This document shows, piece after piece, positions 36,297 to 47,451 of a stretch of 64,000 nucleotides of DNA. The DNA comes from Whalleya microplaca (Eukaryota > Ascomycota > Sordariomycetes > Xylariales > Xylariaceae). A program made the position numbers and the translations under genes. The notes beneath the pieces were generated by a model. It ran no database searches and was not told the origin of the DNA. It saw only the letters and a list, made by a program, of their open reading frames with translations. Every line of letters begins with the position of its first letter. Positions within the stretch are counted from its first letter, which is position 1. Location of the stretch: NCBI GenBank assembly GCA_022497155.1, contig MU385721.1, positions 496,001-560,000 of the forward strand, read 5' to 3'.

Positions 36297-37724
36297 ATGG
36301 GTGTCGACAAATTCAGAGTCATCATCGTAGGCGGAGGGCCAGTTGGCGTCTACATGGCTCAAGCACTCTCAGCGGCCAACATCGACTTTGTGGTCCTAGA
36401 GCAACAAGCAGCTATCGTCCGGCCTGACGCAATTCTCGGCACTGTTCTATTTCTATGGCCGCATACTGCACGACTCTGTGACCAACTTGGGTTGCTGGAT
36501 AAAATCAAAGGTCCAGCATTGAGCCCCTTGCGCAAGGACAAGTTGCTCGGCAACAGCGGTCGGGTTATATCGCGTAGTTATTTCTGGTCATCCTTGGATA
36601 AGTTGTATATCTCCCTATTTTTACCCAAGCCCTTCTAAGCAATAACAGGTACTGACTTGTCTTTGTTTAGCCATGGGTATTCTTTCGATTCATATGAACG
36701 AGGTGAAATCCTAAAATGTCTCTACGAAAACCTTCCTGAAAAAGAACGGAAGGTTAGAACAGGGGTGGAAGTCACAGATATAGAATCGCACGAGAGCGGA
36801 GTTCGAGTCCACCTACAAGACGGGAGCGTCGAAGAAGGCTCAATAGTCATCGGCGCCGATGGAATCCACAGTAAAACGAGGGCGGTCATGAGGAGGTTAG
36901 CAAAGGGGCCATCGAGCGAAGACCCAATGACCGCCACCTACCGCGGGATTTTCAGCCGCGCGAAGAACGATTTCGGTATTGAGAACCAGGTGTTCTTCGA
37001 GTCTCATAACAAGGGAACTGTGACGCAGTCTGGTGCGCAAGGGGACGTGTTTTATTTCGGGTGCTTTTCGGCACTTCCGAAGCCAACGAAGCTTCGTCAA
37101 CGGTATACGGCGGAGGACATGGAGGAATTCGCGGCATCCGTAGCCGAAGTCTCCCTATGCCCCGGTATTAAGTTCAAGGACGTTTGGGCGAAAGCCGACA
37201 AAGCCGCAAGCAGGCTCATAGATCAACACGAGGGCTATGTGGACAAATGGCATCATGACCGAATTGTTTTGGTCGGCGATTCTGTGCACAAAATGACGAG
37301 TGTTGCAGGCTTGGGTGTAAACAGTGCCATGCATTCTGCTGCAGCGCTCGCAAACGAGCTGCAGGCACTGGTCTCTTCGGATCCTAATCCAAGCACTTCG
37401 TCACTGTCAGAGGCATTTTCTCGGTACCAGAAAGCTCGTGAGGAGGACGCAAAGCAGGAATGGAAAATTGCACATTCCCTAAGCCTTCAGACAACTTGGA
37501 AGTCGTGGAGGTTGTGGTTCTGGGATCGTTTTGTCGAGCCGTGGATTGAGGATATAGTCATGCGGCCTGCTCTTTCGAGCGTTCTTAAGAAAGGGCATAT
37601 CTTGAACTATGTCCCATTCACTGGGCGGCAGGGTTCAATACCCTGGAAAAACAAGCCCAACAAACAACTCAATAGTGCCCTTGATACGTCAGAAAAAGGG
37701 GAGAAAGTGGGATTGAAAGGTTAA
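36297..37724 (+). CDS. Class A FAD-dependent monooxygenase
   Basis: Exons are 36297-36604 and 36671-37724 (453 residues). A donor 3 bp earlier at 36602 is equally in frame. The acceptor TTTAG has a CTGAC branch site. Motifs of the p-hydroxybenzoate/salicylate hydroxylase family are clear: GGGPVG (12-17) with E35 for the ADP-ribose, GADGIHSKTR, and the second FAD site LVGDSVHKMTS (D306) followed by GLGVNSAMHSAAALANEL. A hydrophobic, Trp-rich tail follows (WKSWRLWFWDRFVEPW) and may touch membranes. Relatives in fungal secondary metabolism hydroxylate or epoxidise polyketide and meroterpenoid intermediates with NAD(P)H and O2; the substrate here is unknown. It marks the left edge of the putative PKS cluster. 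Confidence 0.9.
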
Positions 37725-39884
37725 TTTCCTGTCAATTTATTAGCAAACAACTTCCTCTGAATTGCATAAGAATTGCTTCAGCAGTGACCTACCAGTTACC
37801 CAATACTCATACCATCCTATTCTTAATGAATGAAATTAGTTACATTTTAATAATGAGCTATTGGCTTGTGAAGGACATGGTACTAAATATCCCTATCCCT
37901 ATAGTGTATTGTTAATAGCGTTATCCCTGAACAGCGGATACTAAAAATTCACTTGAGTCAAGCCAAGTAATCCTTTTCCTTCTAGCTTGTCCTCTCAACC
38001 ACCTCCTTATTCAAAACGGAATTAGTGTAGGTAATAAAATTCCAACGAATACGCTCATATGCCGGTCAGGGTTTAACAGTATCAACTGCATCGGCGTGAA
38101 AAAGAGATGACGGGGCCACAGCGGTGTCAACAATAAATATCTGAAATTTATAGGGACATCTGGGGTACCTACTTCTCGTAGCTAGGTACCTGTATAGTCT
38201 CCAAGGTAGTGACAATATTCTCCATTAAGGACCAAGCGGGTACGAGTATCTAGTTTTGCTGGCTAGCGAGAAGTAGGATTGGCTCATTACAGTTGACCCA
38301 GAAAGCCTGGCAGTTCAATAGACATTCTTGATGGCCTAGTTATTAATGTATAGTTTGAAGTTGATGGTAGCTGTCGTGTCTGACTTCTTGACGCCCTGTG
38401 TCTTCAGGGGAGACATGGTAGTCAAAGGTTCATTGTAGCTTGATAGGTTCGTATCGAAGACTTAGCACTTGCTAACCGGCGTCCTATTGGAATTTAGTCT
38501 TTCTGCAGTAATATATTGCCTCGAGAGAGTAAAGCTAGTTTTGTGATGGGCAGGAAGCTGAAAGTTTACTACGTATCAAATATACCCAACTAGCATCAAG
38601 TCTCAGTTTGGCTTGCACGAGTACGTCCTTAGGCTTGCTGCCCATTGAATGATATAAAGTCCAAGTGTCTCTAGGGACCCTTTGGGGATACTGTGGTGTC
38701 ATATAATACAGAATGTGGTGTTGGAGGAACAATCATCCAACCGAAGTGGCAGTACAAGAATTACACGTGACTACCTAGGGGATTAGTACCAATGACACCT
38801 GCATAGTACCTACTAAAACACTTATGTTTTCTGATATACATGCTTCAAAGCTTCCATGTACAACATGTGGGACTCCCAACCTCCAATATTCTAACACCTA
38901 CTGTCCAATGTAACATAGGATATAAGTTTCCGGCCCTTATATTTTGGGAGCATGAACCTATGCTTATTGCGATGACATTAGTTTCATAAGGATTGGCCTG
39001 AATAAGATCATTCAATAACCGTCACTTCTTGTTGATAGATAGGAGAATGTTGAACTACTATCAATGGCACGCAACAGGTTGGACAGGAGAAATAAATATA
39101 GAGCGAAGGCGTTCTTGGAACGAACATTAAAGGTCAGTCCCGTTCGCAAGATACTTTTACTTTCTGTATTCCCCCCTAAAGTTCGTACTAAGCCACTTAT
39201 CGGGTAAAAAGTAACTTCAAGAAGGCTAATTTGACACTTGGATGGAAGTGAAGAAAAATTTCTTTTTGAATAAGAATATGACACTGGAAGCTTTTCTAGG
39301 ATAGACTCCCAGACGTGATAGCGATTAACTATTAGTCAGAAGTAGAAGCACAGGGCGTTAGGCAGCTAACAACTAAACACCGAGAAACGCCAGAAAACAA
39401 ACTGTCACTATAGGTCACTTATATAAATATAAATAGCCTCAAAACATTTGACAATGGGTCAAATGGTTTTAAAAATTAAAATTGACTCACTGATGAACAA
39501 AAAATGTACTTAATTGAAACAAACTCCTATTTGACTTGCTGGACATTCCGTCGTGGGGGACTCTGGATGGCGAGAACAGTAATATTTTGCTTATTCTCCC
39601 GTATCCTATTCAAATTTACGACCATAGACGTCGGAACACTCCAGGTCTAGTCACACAAACATATAGCATGCATTTATAATCATTGTGCTTGGTAATTGAT
39701 ACTATATCATCACGAAAATGCATAGTTTCCGAGGGCAGAGGCATTGTAAATATCCCGATTCTTCTCCCGCTTGATTGAGTCAGTGGTAACAACAATTCCA
39801 TAATAGTACCTCCATTACCTTGGCCATTTGACTTCAAACCGGTCGTTCAAATCGACACCTTAGCTGGGCTCTCATATACTAGAG
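37725..39884. other. Intergenic region
   Basis: About 2.2 kb between the monooxygenase (plus) and the dehydrogenase (minus), both ending into it. It is slightly AT-rich with no gene recognised. Confidence 0.55.
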
Positions 39885-41113
39885 TTACCAGCCAAGCAGA
39901 CCGATCGTATACATGGATGGATCCTGCACAATCTCTTTCTTCTTCGCCAGCAACTCATCGACATCCCAGTTGGCCCAGACGAACCGCCCGTTCAAGAACT
40001 TAGCCTGTGGACTGAGCGACCATATGATAAAGTCACTGCCGAGCCGCTCTGCAGTACCCACCAAAGGTCGTCTCGTCAGTAGAGCCCATAAATGATCCAT
40101 TGACAAATACAATACGACTGCACTCATCTACGTGAAACAGGTCTACGTGTACACATGTATATATAAAGAGATATAGCCAAACACATATGGGTTTAAGGCA
40201 GGGGAACTCACCGTCATCGAAGTCAAATCCTTCGGTCGTGTGTGCGAACTTAGAATGCATGGTCGTGCCGCCGATGAGGCCTGGGTGCACCTGCAGAACG
40301 AACAACTCCGGGTGTTCATGAGCAAAGATGTCAAACAATTTAGTCGCACCCGCCTTTGACACGCGATAACTCGAGAAATTTGGCATGTACGGCCCGTGTA
40401 TCGACGAGGTTGCCACGTGGATCACGGCACCACTGCCATCCGTGGGCGAGTGCCGGACGTACGCTCTCATTAGATGGAAATTGCCCTTTACTATGGTAGT
40501 GATCGGGGGGTCAGTTAGTGCGATGAATCCGAGTGAGTGGCATGCATGTACGTATGTCTATGCATAGAGCAGTTGAACTGTGCTTGACTCGTTGAAGATC
40601 CCGCTCAAGCCATAGTACACTTTACATGATATGGTATCCACCGCATCACTTCCAGGCGAAGCAAAGCAACTTACTATTGATTTCGAATCCACTCCACCAA
40701 TCCTTGGGGTCCACGTCCGCAATCATCCCCAGATCGGCCATATATCCGGCGTTAGCGATCAAAATATCGATCGCGCGGCCTCCTATGTCCGCAGCGAATC
40801 TCGCGAAGCCAGTTTTTACGGCATCCTCATCCACGATGTCGACGACATACGTGAAAACCTTAGTATCGGGCCCCAGCTTCCCAATTTCCTCGGCCACGGA
40901 ATTCAATGGCCCGAGCCTGCGTCCCACCAGCGCCAGGAAAGAGATCCCGGAGCGGGCGAGCGAGCGCGCGATGCTTGCTCCGACGCCCTGTCCCGCTCCC
41001 GTCACGACGGCCGATTTGCCCTTCGTTGAGAGCTCCGGCTGCGCCGGGTCGATCGCCGGGTACGTGTTCCGCCTATAGAGCTTAGCTCCGCGTACGACTT
41101 CCTCTGCCGACAT
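39885..41113 (-). CDS. Short-chain dehydrogenase/reductase
   Basis: Exons on the minus strand are 41113-40675, 40490-40212 and 40048-39885 (293 residues); introns of 184 and 163 bp join in frame. Classical SDR features are the cofactor motif TGAGQGVG (38-45), the NAG motif (NAGYMADLG), the catalytic Ser in VATSSIHG (about 175) and Y188-x3-K192 (SSYRVSKAG). After the Rossmann core comes FLNGRFVWANWDVDELLAKK, a tail common to fungal SDRs found in metabolite clusters. It is expected to oxidise or reduce a hydroxyl/keto group with NAD(P)(H). The third exon start at 40048 was chosen because only this AG restores the conserved WSLSPQAKFLNG frame. It sits between two flavoenzymes of the same putative cluster. 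Confidence 0.88.
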
Positions 41114-42811
41114 TGTGGGGACAGTTCCGGGGTCGGCTTTAGCGGCCGGGCTAAGTTTTGAATACGTTGAAGATCACTAGGACAAGCCTGATTCCCCCGT
41201 TTTTTAAACAAGAAAGCACCGAAGTATACAACAAAAGCTACCGAGGCACGGGAAGACCTGCTGGGAACACTTGCCTTGTATATATTGATTATTGGAATAG
41301 AAGAAGAGAGTGAGAAGGCTCTGTAATTTCGTTGTTTTCATAAAGAGCAAAGGAGAAAGAATGATTATCCTCGAGGGGGCCGATCCGAACTACCCATATT
41401 TTGGCTATACATAGTTACTTACAGTGGAGATTCGCAATAGCTAGTATGCAAGTCTGATCCAGATGATATAGTCTATGTAATATGTATCAAACCAAACAGG
41501 TTGGTTGTTACAAAGACATGGTCAGCATTGTTGGCCCGCCTTTTCACGCAGAGAAGTGGTGATACTCCCTTGGAATCTCGAGTCCAATATTCGAAATAAA
41601 CAGGCATGGGATATGCGCCTAGGTTAGGGTTCTCTTGGCAATGCTGTACATAGGTTACTACATGGGTGGTGGCCAGGCATCGCCCGGGTTTCCATTATAA
41701 GCCGATTTGCCGTTACATAAAATTGTGACAGGGGATTCTTCGTATTTGCTGAAAGGTAGGCATAGACCAAACCGTACCGAATATTGTTGTCGACACTTCT
41801 CTAATAAGTGCAGGAGCAGGGGTCAAGATATTGTGAAGCTTCCACGTCATCTCATTGTTGTTGTGTCGTATTAGCTTACACTACACCTGTCATTGGCTCG
41901 TCCTTAGAGCAAGTACACTATAATTTATATGATTGCAGTTAATATACCAAAACAAATAAATATATACATTAGCTATATATCGACTTTGATGAATTTACTC
42001 TGTATATCCCCGTACACCTTTTGCTGGTGAGACTACTAATTTCACAGGTAGCGTAGGATTATTCGTAGAGGACCTAGCATAGGTAATATTTCCCTTTTGT
42101 CTCATACAGGGGTGCTTGCATATGCAAGATAAGCATAAATACTACGTAATATACCACTTTCGAGCCATACGGGCCTTGCATGAATTCTACCAGAAATGCA
42201 ACTTTGCTGTGTAGAACTTCAGCACAGAACTTCGTATGGTTATGTACTATGTACTACATACCCAGGCAGCCCAGGCTATGTATAAGGGCCGATGAATGCA
42301 ACGTCCCCATAGAGAGTGGCACCAAGAGCATGTGGCGAGCCTCGTTATCCCTAGGATTAGACTGATTATTACGCAGCTGCAAGTACGCAGTAGAATATAG
42401 TCACGCTGCTGCTTAGGGGCACAGGCGCAGCCAAATGTGTAAGAATTGTTACGCGACCACCGCTTTAGTCCCTAAATCTGCACACCTTATTTGGCAAGTT
42501 CTCAGTAGCCTCATCTCGGATGTTCGAGAACTAATAAAGCCGAGTCATACTATGTAAGACTGCTAATTCCTACTACAACCTGAGAAGTAGAGATAAGCTT
42601 GGACGCCACGGCGGAAGGATTCATGTATTGAGATGAGCATTCTCTCCAGCGTATTACTATGATCCCGTATCTATTAGGCTATGGTGAATTTAATATTAAT
42701 ATGACCGTAATACAGAGACGTTTTGTAAGGCAAGATTCTATCTCTTAATCTGTATCCTCTCATTGTGACATTGTTACTTGTTTGAGTCATATATTGCCTT
42801 CCTTTCTTAGA
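41114..42811. other. Divergent intergenic region of SDR and FAD oxidase
   Basis: About 1.7 kb separating the start codons of two cluster genes, presumably holding both promoters. No gene or clear operator was recognised. Confidence 0.5.
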
Positions 42812-44721
42812 ATGGATCTGTCTCTCCATGCATACCACTGCAGCATTGCAGTGGCCATCTTGTGCATACTCCCCTTGGCGATAAGTGCTCCTGTCGACTC
42901 TGTTAACTTGTCGACTTCGTTGGCTTGTCACTATATGCCGGGTGATACTGCCTGGCCCACCCAGATCGTCTGGAGCACCTTCAATGAATCCATTGGTGGC
43001 AAAGTGATTCTTGCCTGCCCTCTTGCCCAGGTTTGTCATGGGTCAAATTACGACCCAGCTTCATGTAGTAAGATTCGAGACTCATGGACAGATGGGACAA
43101 ATTAGTAGGTCAAGATCAATCACATTATACATGTTCATGTACACTTATGTCACCATCTACCAGCTACGAAGATCCGGTTCACATTATGTCCCCTTATTGG
43201 CTGAACAATTCCTGCAGTCCCTTCACAGAAGTCAATGCCCCTTGCAGTTTGGGGAACATGGCATCTTACGCCGTGAAGGTCCAAGGGCCGGCCGACGTCG
43301 CAGCAGGGTTAAAGTTCGCAAAAGAAATGAATATCAGAGTTACTATCAAAAATACAGGACATGACTACTTAGGTAGGTCGGCGGGCGAAGGGTCCTTGGC
43401 CCTATGGACACATAATCTAAAGGACATCTCGTTCTTCAATTATAGCAGTCCTGCCTACAATGGCCCAGCTGCCAAGGCTGGCGCCGGTATTCAATTCTCC
43501 GAGGTCTACCAAGCAGCCGCAGAACATGGGTACCGGATTGTGGGTGGCCTTTGTCCTACAGTCGGTATGGTCGGAGGGTATGTCCAAGGTGCTGGGCATG
43601 GCCCCCTCTCAGGAACGGTGAGTAGAGTCCAGAGCCATGTCTTACCCTTTCCGTTTTGTTTCAGGGGTAACGGATTCCCTATTAGGGTATGTTCTAAGCC
43701 CAAATACTGATTCCTGATTGTATAGTATGGTCTAGCTGCAGACAATGTATTAGAGTTTGAAGTCGTGACGACTGATGGCCAACTACGTATAGCATCGCCA
43801 TATGATAATCCTGACCTTTACTGGGCCTTGAGTGGTGGAGGCTCGGGCAATTATGGCGTGGTCCTCTCACTAACGACGAAAGCTCACACTGACGGTATTG
43901 TAGCTGGCGCGTCACTTACATTCAACAACACAAATACGGAAGCTTTTTGGTCAGCCGTGGAAGCTTGGCATAAGCATCTTCTAGTGCTGGATCAGGTTCC
44001 TGGATTTGCAGTTAACTGGGGCGTCACACAAGAGCAGTTCGTTATCAGATTTGCGACACTGACAGATAGTAATGCATCTGCACTCTCATCGGCCCTGGAT
44101 CCTTTCATTCACGAGCTTCAAACCCTCAATTTGGCATATACCTTTGAGACCGTCGATCATTCGACTTATTACGAACATTTTCAGTACTACACAACAGCGG
44201 CGTATGTAACGAATGATGTCGTTGGTTCACGCTTGGTCCAAAGGTCAACTGTACAAAATAGCTTGCCAGATCTGATGGCCACTATACGTTCAATCACTGC
44301 CACGACCTCTTTATCTGTCCAGGTCAATGGTGAGACTGCTAATGTGAGCCATGCCCGTGCTGGGAATGCCCCGGACTCGAATGCGGTCCTCCCAGCATGG
44401 CGCGACTCGCTGTATCACCTGATGCTTGCCGTTTCGTTTGACGCAGCCGCGCCAGACGACGAGCTAGAACGGATCCAAGCGCAGCTAAACGAGTGGCAAG
44501 ATCAGATCAAGGTGATTACGCCAGGCGGTGGGGCGTACATGAACGAGGCCACTTATGACAATGTGGACTGGAAAGTTGATTATTACGGGGCGAATTACGA
44601 CAAGTTGCTAGGTATCAAGGAAAAATACGACCCGGATTTCACGCTCTGGGCACATACGTCGGTAGGAAGCGATTCATACTGGGCGGTAGCGGAAGACGGA
44701 AGACTATGCGCAATACGATAG
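42812..44721 (+). CDS. Secreted FAD-linked oxidase, berberine-bridge type
   Basis: Exons are 42812-43104, 43164-43617 and 43726-44721 (580 residues), with introns of 59 and 108 bp. The N-terminus (1-26, VAILCILPLAISA) is a signal peptide, so the enzyme enters the secretory route. The FAD-binding PCMH domain is evident: NIRVTIKNTGHDYLGRS with H164, and GGLCPTVGMVGGYVQGAGHG with C228. These are the two positions that carry 8-alpha-histidyl and 6-S-cysteinyl links in bicovalent BBE flavoproteins. YGLAADNVLEFEVVT and DLYWALSGGGSGNYGVV follow, and a BBE C-terminal box closes the protein (SYWAVAEDGRLCAIR). Such oxidases use O2 to oxidise alcohols or close rings in fungal natural products. It is part of the putative cluster. 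Confidence 0.92.
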
Positions 44722-45892
44722 ACTAGAGATCAGATAATCTGATACCTTCATTGGGATTCTATTAGATATTGGTATCACCCTTATCGGGAAGTTTGTTGGC
44801 TCCTAACCCAGGCGTTAGCTTTGTACTCGTGACAAGGCAATGGTATACCGTATAATTATCCTACAGAACGGCACAGTCACAATTGCACAATATATAAAAG
44901 TGTTTCTCTAAGTGAGTACCCCTTTCCTGAGCTAGCGCTGTGCCATAATAGTGGCATGATCTTGGCACAAGCTGTGCCTCGATTGACGGACCTTTTTCCT
45001 TCATGGGGTCTTATTTGGTGTTTACATGTGTTTATCAGTGGCCAATCAGTCCGGTTGGTGATCTATCAGGGGTCGTAGTAACAGCTTTACTGGCATGCCA
45101 GGATGGAGGCTGTGTCAGAAGTCAAAAGAATATGTACCACAGACAATTACCCTTCGGTATCCATTATGTGCCTTGAGTATACTTCGGGATTATCGGAAAC
45201 GATTCTTGCATTGATAGCGGGTAGCTAGGATCATGGCAGCCATGGGAGGCGAGGCTCATGCGGGTCATTTGTTACGTATGTTCTTTTCCAATATGGCACC
45301 AATAATATGATAGATTATATCTCGGCGCTGTTTTCGCGACGTGAATAGACAAGCGTTCATGTGGGTTCCCCCGGTTTGCCAAAGTACGATGCAGTAACCA
45401 AATCACATGCGATTTTCGTATGTGTGCTTCTGGAGACACATCACCACCATAAGGCTATCTTGCCTGCCAGCCTGCATGGACAAGGCCCAATCCTCTGGTT
45501 GTGGGATTCCGGTACATCAAATGTCTCCACAGCGGGATATCGGGTCAGCGGGCGATCCCTAAAGCGCACATGTGCATACACAGGGATGATACTTTGCATG
45601 GTACATACAGAATCGACCCTCACTATTCTTCGGCTTCTGGTCTTATCTTCCATCATCTTAACTTCTAAATAGCCTCGTCACGACATACCGAGGATTCCAA
45701 GACATCAGACATCAAGTCCTAACTGTATTTGAAGCTATGCTGCTTACGTTAAATGATCTACTTAGGTAAGAGCTAGTCCTTGAAGAGGCCTCTATCCCAC
45801 TTTGCCCAGAGTAGTCGTCATGTTGCGCACGAGTCCGCTTATACTCGTTCCCGATCTTACCACATGGAAGGGTCCAGATCCTACGCAGCTGC
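44722..45892. other. Convergent intergenic region
   Basis: About 1.2 kb between the 3' ends of the FAD oxidase and the hydrolase. The open frame at 45361-45672 has no recognised domain. Confidence 0.5.
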
Positions 45893-46927
45893 CTACTCTA
45901 TAGTGCCCTCGAGCGCTTCCTTGTAGAACTCGGCTGTCGTTTCTAGAACCTCCTCCGATCCTTCGCCGCTAAGGACAGTGAGATGTCTCTTGCCTTTAGC
46001 GAAGTACATGCGCTTAGGGGTCTGGAACCTCTCGAAAGCCTCCCGTTGCTCCGCAGGCGTCGAAAGATCATCTAGCTCGGGAATGATCATCAACACTGGC
46101 ACTCCCTGGACCATCTCGAGCAGCTCAACAGGACGAAACATGGCTAGCTTGTGATATGTCTGCAGTGTGATGCGATCTCGAAAGTTAGGAGCGCCCCGCT
46201 CTATCGCCTGTTTCGTGAGAGTATACCCTTCCATTCCTCCCGGACCACCGGACCCGCCCATGCCAATGAGATTTTCTCCCTTATTATCATAAGGCGGTAC
46301 TTCAAGCGGTGGATTGCCCCTGAGCTGGGACTGGCGGTCCCTGATGAGCAGTGCAAAGGCTGACTCGCGCTTCTCTGGCTTGACAAAATGGAAAATCGGG
46401 GCCACCATTACAAGACCCTTAGCTCGTCTATCGACTGCAGCTGTACACGCACTCACAGCTGCGCCGAATGATAAGCCCCATAACAGCATACGCCGAGCAT
46501 CGACTGTAGGCAATGTCGAGACATAGGTTAGGATATCTATGACACGATTTGTAAGAACCTGGTCTTTAGGGATGGCTGCACTCGTCCCTTACCGGATAAG
46601 TCTTCCGCTTGCTGCAAAGGACTAATGTCGTTGCGCGGGTGTCCATCGCTTTCTCCAACGTTTCGTGGATCATAAATGAGTACGTTGTAGCCCAGGGACT
46701 GGAATCTCTCTGCGGTCTCTGTAATGAGAATTTCCTTTGTGCAATTGAACTAGATGTCCATGAGTCCCTCGCGCTTCACATAATTAGAGGTGCTGCTAGG
46801 CTAGACTCACACCATGAGACATAATGATGACCGGAGCTCGCCCATCTACTGCGTAGAACCACCCCCTAATGGTAGTTCCATCGATGGTTTTGCATTCTAC
46901 GTTCTGGTGACGTGAGGTGGGAGCCAT
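45893..46927 (-). CDS. Alpha/beta hydrolase, PKS-cluster type
   Basis: Exons on the minus strand are 46927-46811, 46749-46593 and 46536-45893 (305 residues), with introns of 61 and 56 bp. The fold is shown by IIMSHGFNCTKE (oxyanion region), YDPRNVGESDG, the nucleophile elbow GLSFGAA (S114), an acid in PELDDLSTP (D247 or D248) and the histidine of KGKRHLTVLSG (about 276). This lineage resembles the S15/Xaa-Pro-peptidase-like hydrolases that sit beside fungal reducing PKSs; some act as trans thiohydrolases releasing the chain from the ACP (brefeldin Bref-TH is the known model). The PKS next door has no thioesterase, and the two genes are divergent with a 524 bp gap, so a release role is a reasonable inference. 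The first two exons are small and easy to miss. Confidence 0.88.
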
Positions 46928-47451
46928 GGTGATGTAGGCCAGGTCGGTTTCTAAAATATCGTAGAAAACGTATAGAGTAGATGTGCTCGAATATCAAGGA
47001 TCGTATTGAGTATTGATGGAAAATCAATAAACCATCAACAAGAATGAAAGTCATGGGGGTTATCAATAATCCTGTTGAGATAGACCGCGCTCACTTTTGG
47101 AAGTCAAAATCTTGTCAAGGGTAAGTCAATGCCCCTGAACTGAAGAACTCACCGTCTTTCTCATGCGAGATAGCAAGAACCACAGAAGGAATGATGACTG
47201 CATTCGTAGCATAGTTCTAGACTCTGTGTGCCGCAAAAGAAGCCTGTATGTTACCTCTTTCAGTCACCAGAGGTCTCTTCCGTAATACTCCTAGTTTATA
47301 CCACCCTTAACAGGGGTTCAGATAGCCTTCCGAAGATGAGAACAATTCCACGTGTATCGACACTATTATAAGACTCTCCTAAGCCAAAGGGGATGTAGCA
47401 GCTATTCTGAAGCACACCTTAGAGTCTCTTCTCTATAGCCAAAGGGACACA
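46928..47451. promoter_or_regulatory. Bidirectional promoter, hydrolase and PKS
   Basis: 524 bp separate the two start codons. A CACGTG box lies at 47349-47354 and a TATA-like ATTATAAG at 47365-47372, about 85 bp before the PKS start. No obvious repeated CGG-type zinc-cluster operator was found. Joint regulation is inferred from the arrangement. Confidence 0.5.

Noticed and set aside
45361..45672. 103-codon open frame between cluster genes
   Set aside because: No domain, no paired exons, low-complexity start; also open on the other strand.
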